DNA of 64,000 bases from Sacculina carcini. Taxonomy: Eukaryota > Arthropoda > Thecostraca > Sacculinidae. Positions 62,516-64,000 of the stretch are shown piece by piece (the first letter of the stretch is position 1; each line of letters begins with the position of its first letter). Under the pieces are notes generated by a model. The model was given only the letters and a program-made list of their open reading frames with translations, did no database searches and was not told the origin of the DNA. The position numbers and the translations under genes are program-made. The DNA is taken from positions 405,001-469,000 of the forward strand of contig OU696577.1 of NCBI GenBank assembly GCA_916048095.2. Direction: 5' to 3'.

Positions 62516-63481
62516 ATGAGGCAAGTCTTCTTGAGTCGACTACTGAGCTTGGCCGCTGTCATCATGCAGACCAACTGGTCAAATTGCGCCGTGATCGGCT
62601 CATATTCCAGTGCTGACTCTTCTCATCGTCAACAGCACATACAGGTGTTGTATAGTACACAGACACTGATATGGCGAAACATTACAGTCAAGGGCCGGAG
62701 AATTCCAGGACTACCTGGCTTCAGTACATGCTGCGGATTCACGAATCCAAAGGTGACCAAGATCATTGGTGGAGTGGAAACACAACCCAACGAATTCCCG
62801 TGGATGGTAGGAGTGGCTCAGAGAGGCAGTATCCGTCCTTTCTGCGGAGGATCAATCATCAACAACTTCTACATCCTCTCGGCGGCTCACTGCGTAAGAG
62901 GTCGCTCACCAAGCCAGCTGGAAATTCTCATTGGAGAGCACGATTTGCTAGCGAGTTCTGCCGCCGAGCGAAGAGTGAACGTATCAAACATTCTCACTCA
63001 TCCACACTACTCCAGTTTGCTTCTTTTCAACGACTTCAGTTTACTACGCCTGCAAACTGTGCTTCAATTCGACACCACCACCAACCTTGTTGCTCCGATA
63101 TGCTTACCATTCCGATATCGTTTTCCTCGCAGTGAATCGGTAGCGGCAGGCTGGGGCACCACCGATACAGGCAGCACTTCCAGTCGTCTACGCAAAGTCA
63201 CCGTGCACACCATGTCAAACTTCGAGTGCCTTCTGCTCTATCCACTTCTTGTGTGGCCCAGTATGATCTGTGCCATTGGCAATTTGTTCGGCGGAAGTGA
63301 CACGTGCACGGGAGACTCGGGTGGAGGCTTAATGGTCGACCAGGGACTGCAGAAGATGATCGTGGGTGTGACCAGCTGGGGACTAGGGTGTGCCGGAGCA
63401 CTACGTCCCGGAGTTTACTCCCGCGTCACCAGCGTGCTTGACTGGATCATTGTCAACACGGCAGACGCCACCTACTGCTGA
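62516..63481 (+). CDS. Trypsin-like serine protease (S1 family), intronless
   Basis: A secreted endopeptidase of 321 aa in one exon. A hydrophobic N-terminus fits a signal peptide. A pro-region of about 60 residues ends at Lys82, and cleavage before IIGG (83-86) would activate the enzyme. The triad is His125 (SAAHC), Asp173 (NDFSLLRL) and Ser268 (CTGDSGG). Asp262 is at the S1 specificity position, so cleavage after Lys/Arg is expected. SWGLGCA and PGVYSRV complete the fold. Oddities: the usual DSGGP reads DSGGG, and no introns interrupt it, unlike every other gene here. The start is the first ATG of the frame. Substrate and role (digestion, clotting, immunity) cannot be told. Confidence 0.93.
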   Translation: MRQVFLSRLLSLAAVIMQTNWSNCAVIGSYSSADSSHRQQHIQVLYSTQTLIWRNITVKGRRIPGLPGFSTCCGFTNPKVTKIIGGVETQPNEFPWMVGVAQRGSIRPFCGGSIINNFYILSAAHCVRGRSPSQLEILIGEHDLLASSAAERRVNVSNILTHPHYSSLLLFNDFSLLRLQTVLQFDTTTNLVAPICLPFRYRFPRSESVAAGWGTTDTGSTSSRLRKVTVHTMSNFECLLLYPLLVWPSMICAIGNLFGGSDTCTGDSGGGLMVDQGLQKMIVGVTSWGLGCAGALRPGVYSRVTSVLDWIIVNTADATYC

Positions 63482-64000
63482 TTCAATGCTATACAATGTT
63501 GAATGATGCAGCTGTAAGAATCCAACCATTATGTTTTTTCGAGAGTAATCAATGCACTGGTTGAATAAATATATTGGTATTTTGACGACATGTTGTTGGA
63601 ACACTTACAGTTATAATGTTATCCTCTAGCAAAAAGACGAAATTTGAAGCCTGTTCATTGCCAATATTGCAACATTGCATGTATCTGTAGATATTCATTG
63701 AAAGGACGACGCATTGCCAAGATATATATACGATAAACATTATTCGTCACGGAATATGGAAATTGTTTGAAATTTCAAACAACACTCCAAGTATTGCTTC
63801 GTGAATGAATAGAAAGTAGGCTGCAGCTCAAACAAGGAGGTTCATTGTTGATTCAACGCTGAATTTCGGTCTATGCCGAATTCCGCCTGGCTTTATTTAC
63901 GCATCGGTCGTTGTTGGTTTTTTATGACCTGGCCTCACAACATTGAGCTGGGGCAACTTGTGCAATATCAACCGACAAGTGGACGCACTACGGCGTCGAG
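63482..64000 (+). other. Serine protease 3' flank
   Basis: A polyadenylation signal AATAAA lies at 63564, 83 nt after the stop. Nothing else recognised to the end of the window. Confidence 0.6.

Noticed and set aside
62671-63135. A second protein overlapping the serine protease
   Set aside because: It is a shifted-frame shadow with no known domain, while the protease frame has all the catalytic motifs.

Overview
The window is nuclear DNA of an invertebrate animal. Genes have many small exons and GT-AG introns, and all the proteins are animal families. Microsatellites (CA/TG) and minisatellites fill a large part of it. A short run of CCTAA (TTAGG on the other strand, the arthropod telomere repeat) and a LINE tail with repeated ACTAGGTGAGTAC, which I recall from crustaceans, make an arthropod, perhaps a crustacean, the best guess. 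This is not proven, and several proteins (importin, NDUFB11, WASH) are quite diverged from the vertebrate sequences I can recall.

Layout. 1-3646, minus: WASHC1 (5' part, running off the left edge). 5023-8997, plus: SUMO, whose intron is a 3.6 kb array of 44-bp repeats. 9836-11822, minus: NDUFB11, a complex I subunit. 12865-27354, plus: importin-7 (IPO7) in 17 exons, with many minisatellites and transposon remnants in its introns. 28467-30091, plus: a Ly6/uPAR GPI-anchored protein. 30840-34322, minus: NADH-cytochrome b5 reductase in 7 exons. 35761-38553, plus: GRAMD1/Aster sterol-transfer protein in 2 exons. 42240-57343, minus: DYRK2-type kinase with a 13.2 kb intron holding a 2.3 kb repeat array. 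62516-63481, plus: an intronless trypsin-like protease. Every exon chain was joined by hand with matching splice phases; complete genes give open frames of a multiple of three (IPO7 1133 aa, CYB5R 309 aa, Ly6 159 aa, GRAMD1 889 aa, NDUFB11 166 aa, DYRK2 634 aa). The genes do not form a pathway. They are mostly housekeeping genes, arranged as divergent pairs (WASHC1/SUMO, NDUFB11/IPO7, CYB5R/GRAMD1).

Mobile elements: a tRNA-Lys-derived SINE with a 12-bp target duplication and related fragments, several hAT-like MITEs with 8-bp duplications, a terminal-inverted-repeat element carrying telomere-type repeats, and LINE 3' ends.

The most striking pattern links the microsatellites to the genes. About 22 of 34 splice acceptors are preceded, on the sense strand, by a TG run in place of a normal pyrimidine tract, and a subset of introns also carry CA just after the donor. 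RNA pairing of (CA)n with (UG)n could bring the splice sites together. Other notable points are triplicated splice donors spaced 75 bp apart, an intron array readable in frame as Ser/Arg/Pro repeats, and a near-perfect 27-bp-arm hairpin.
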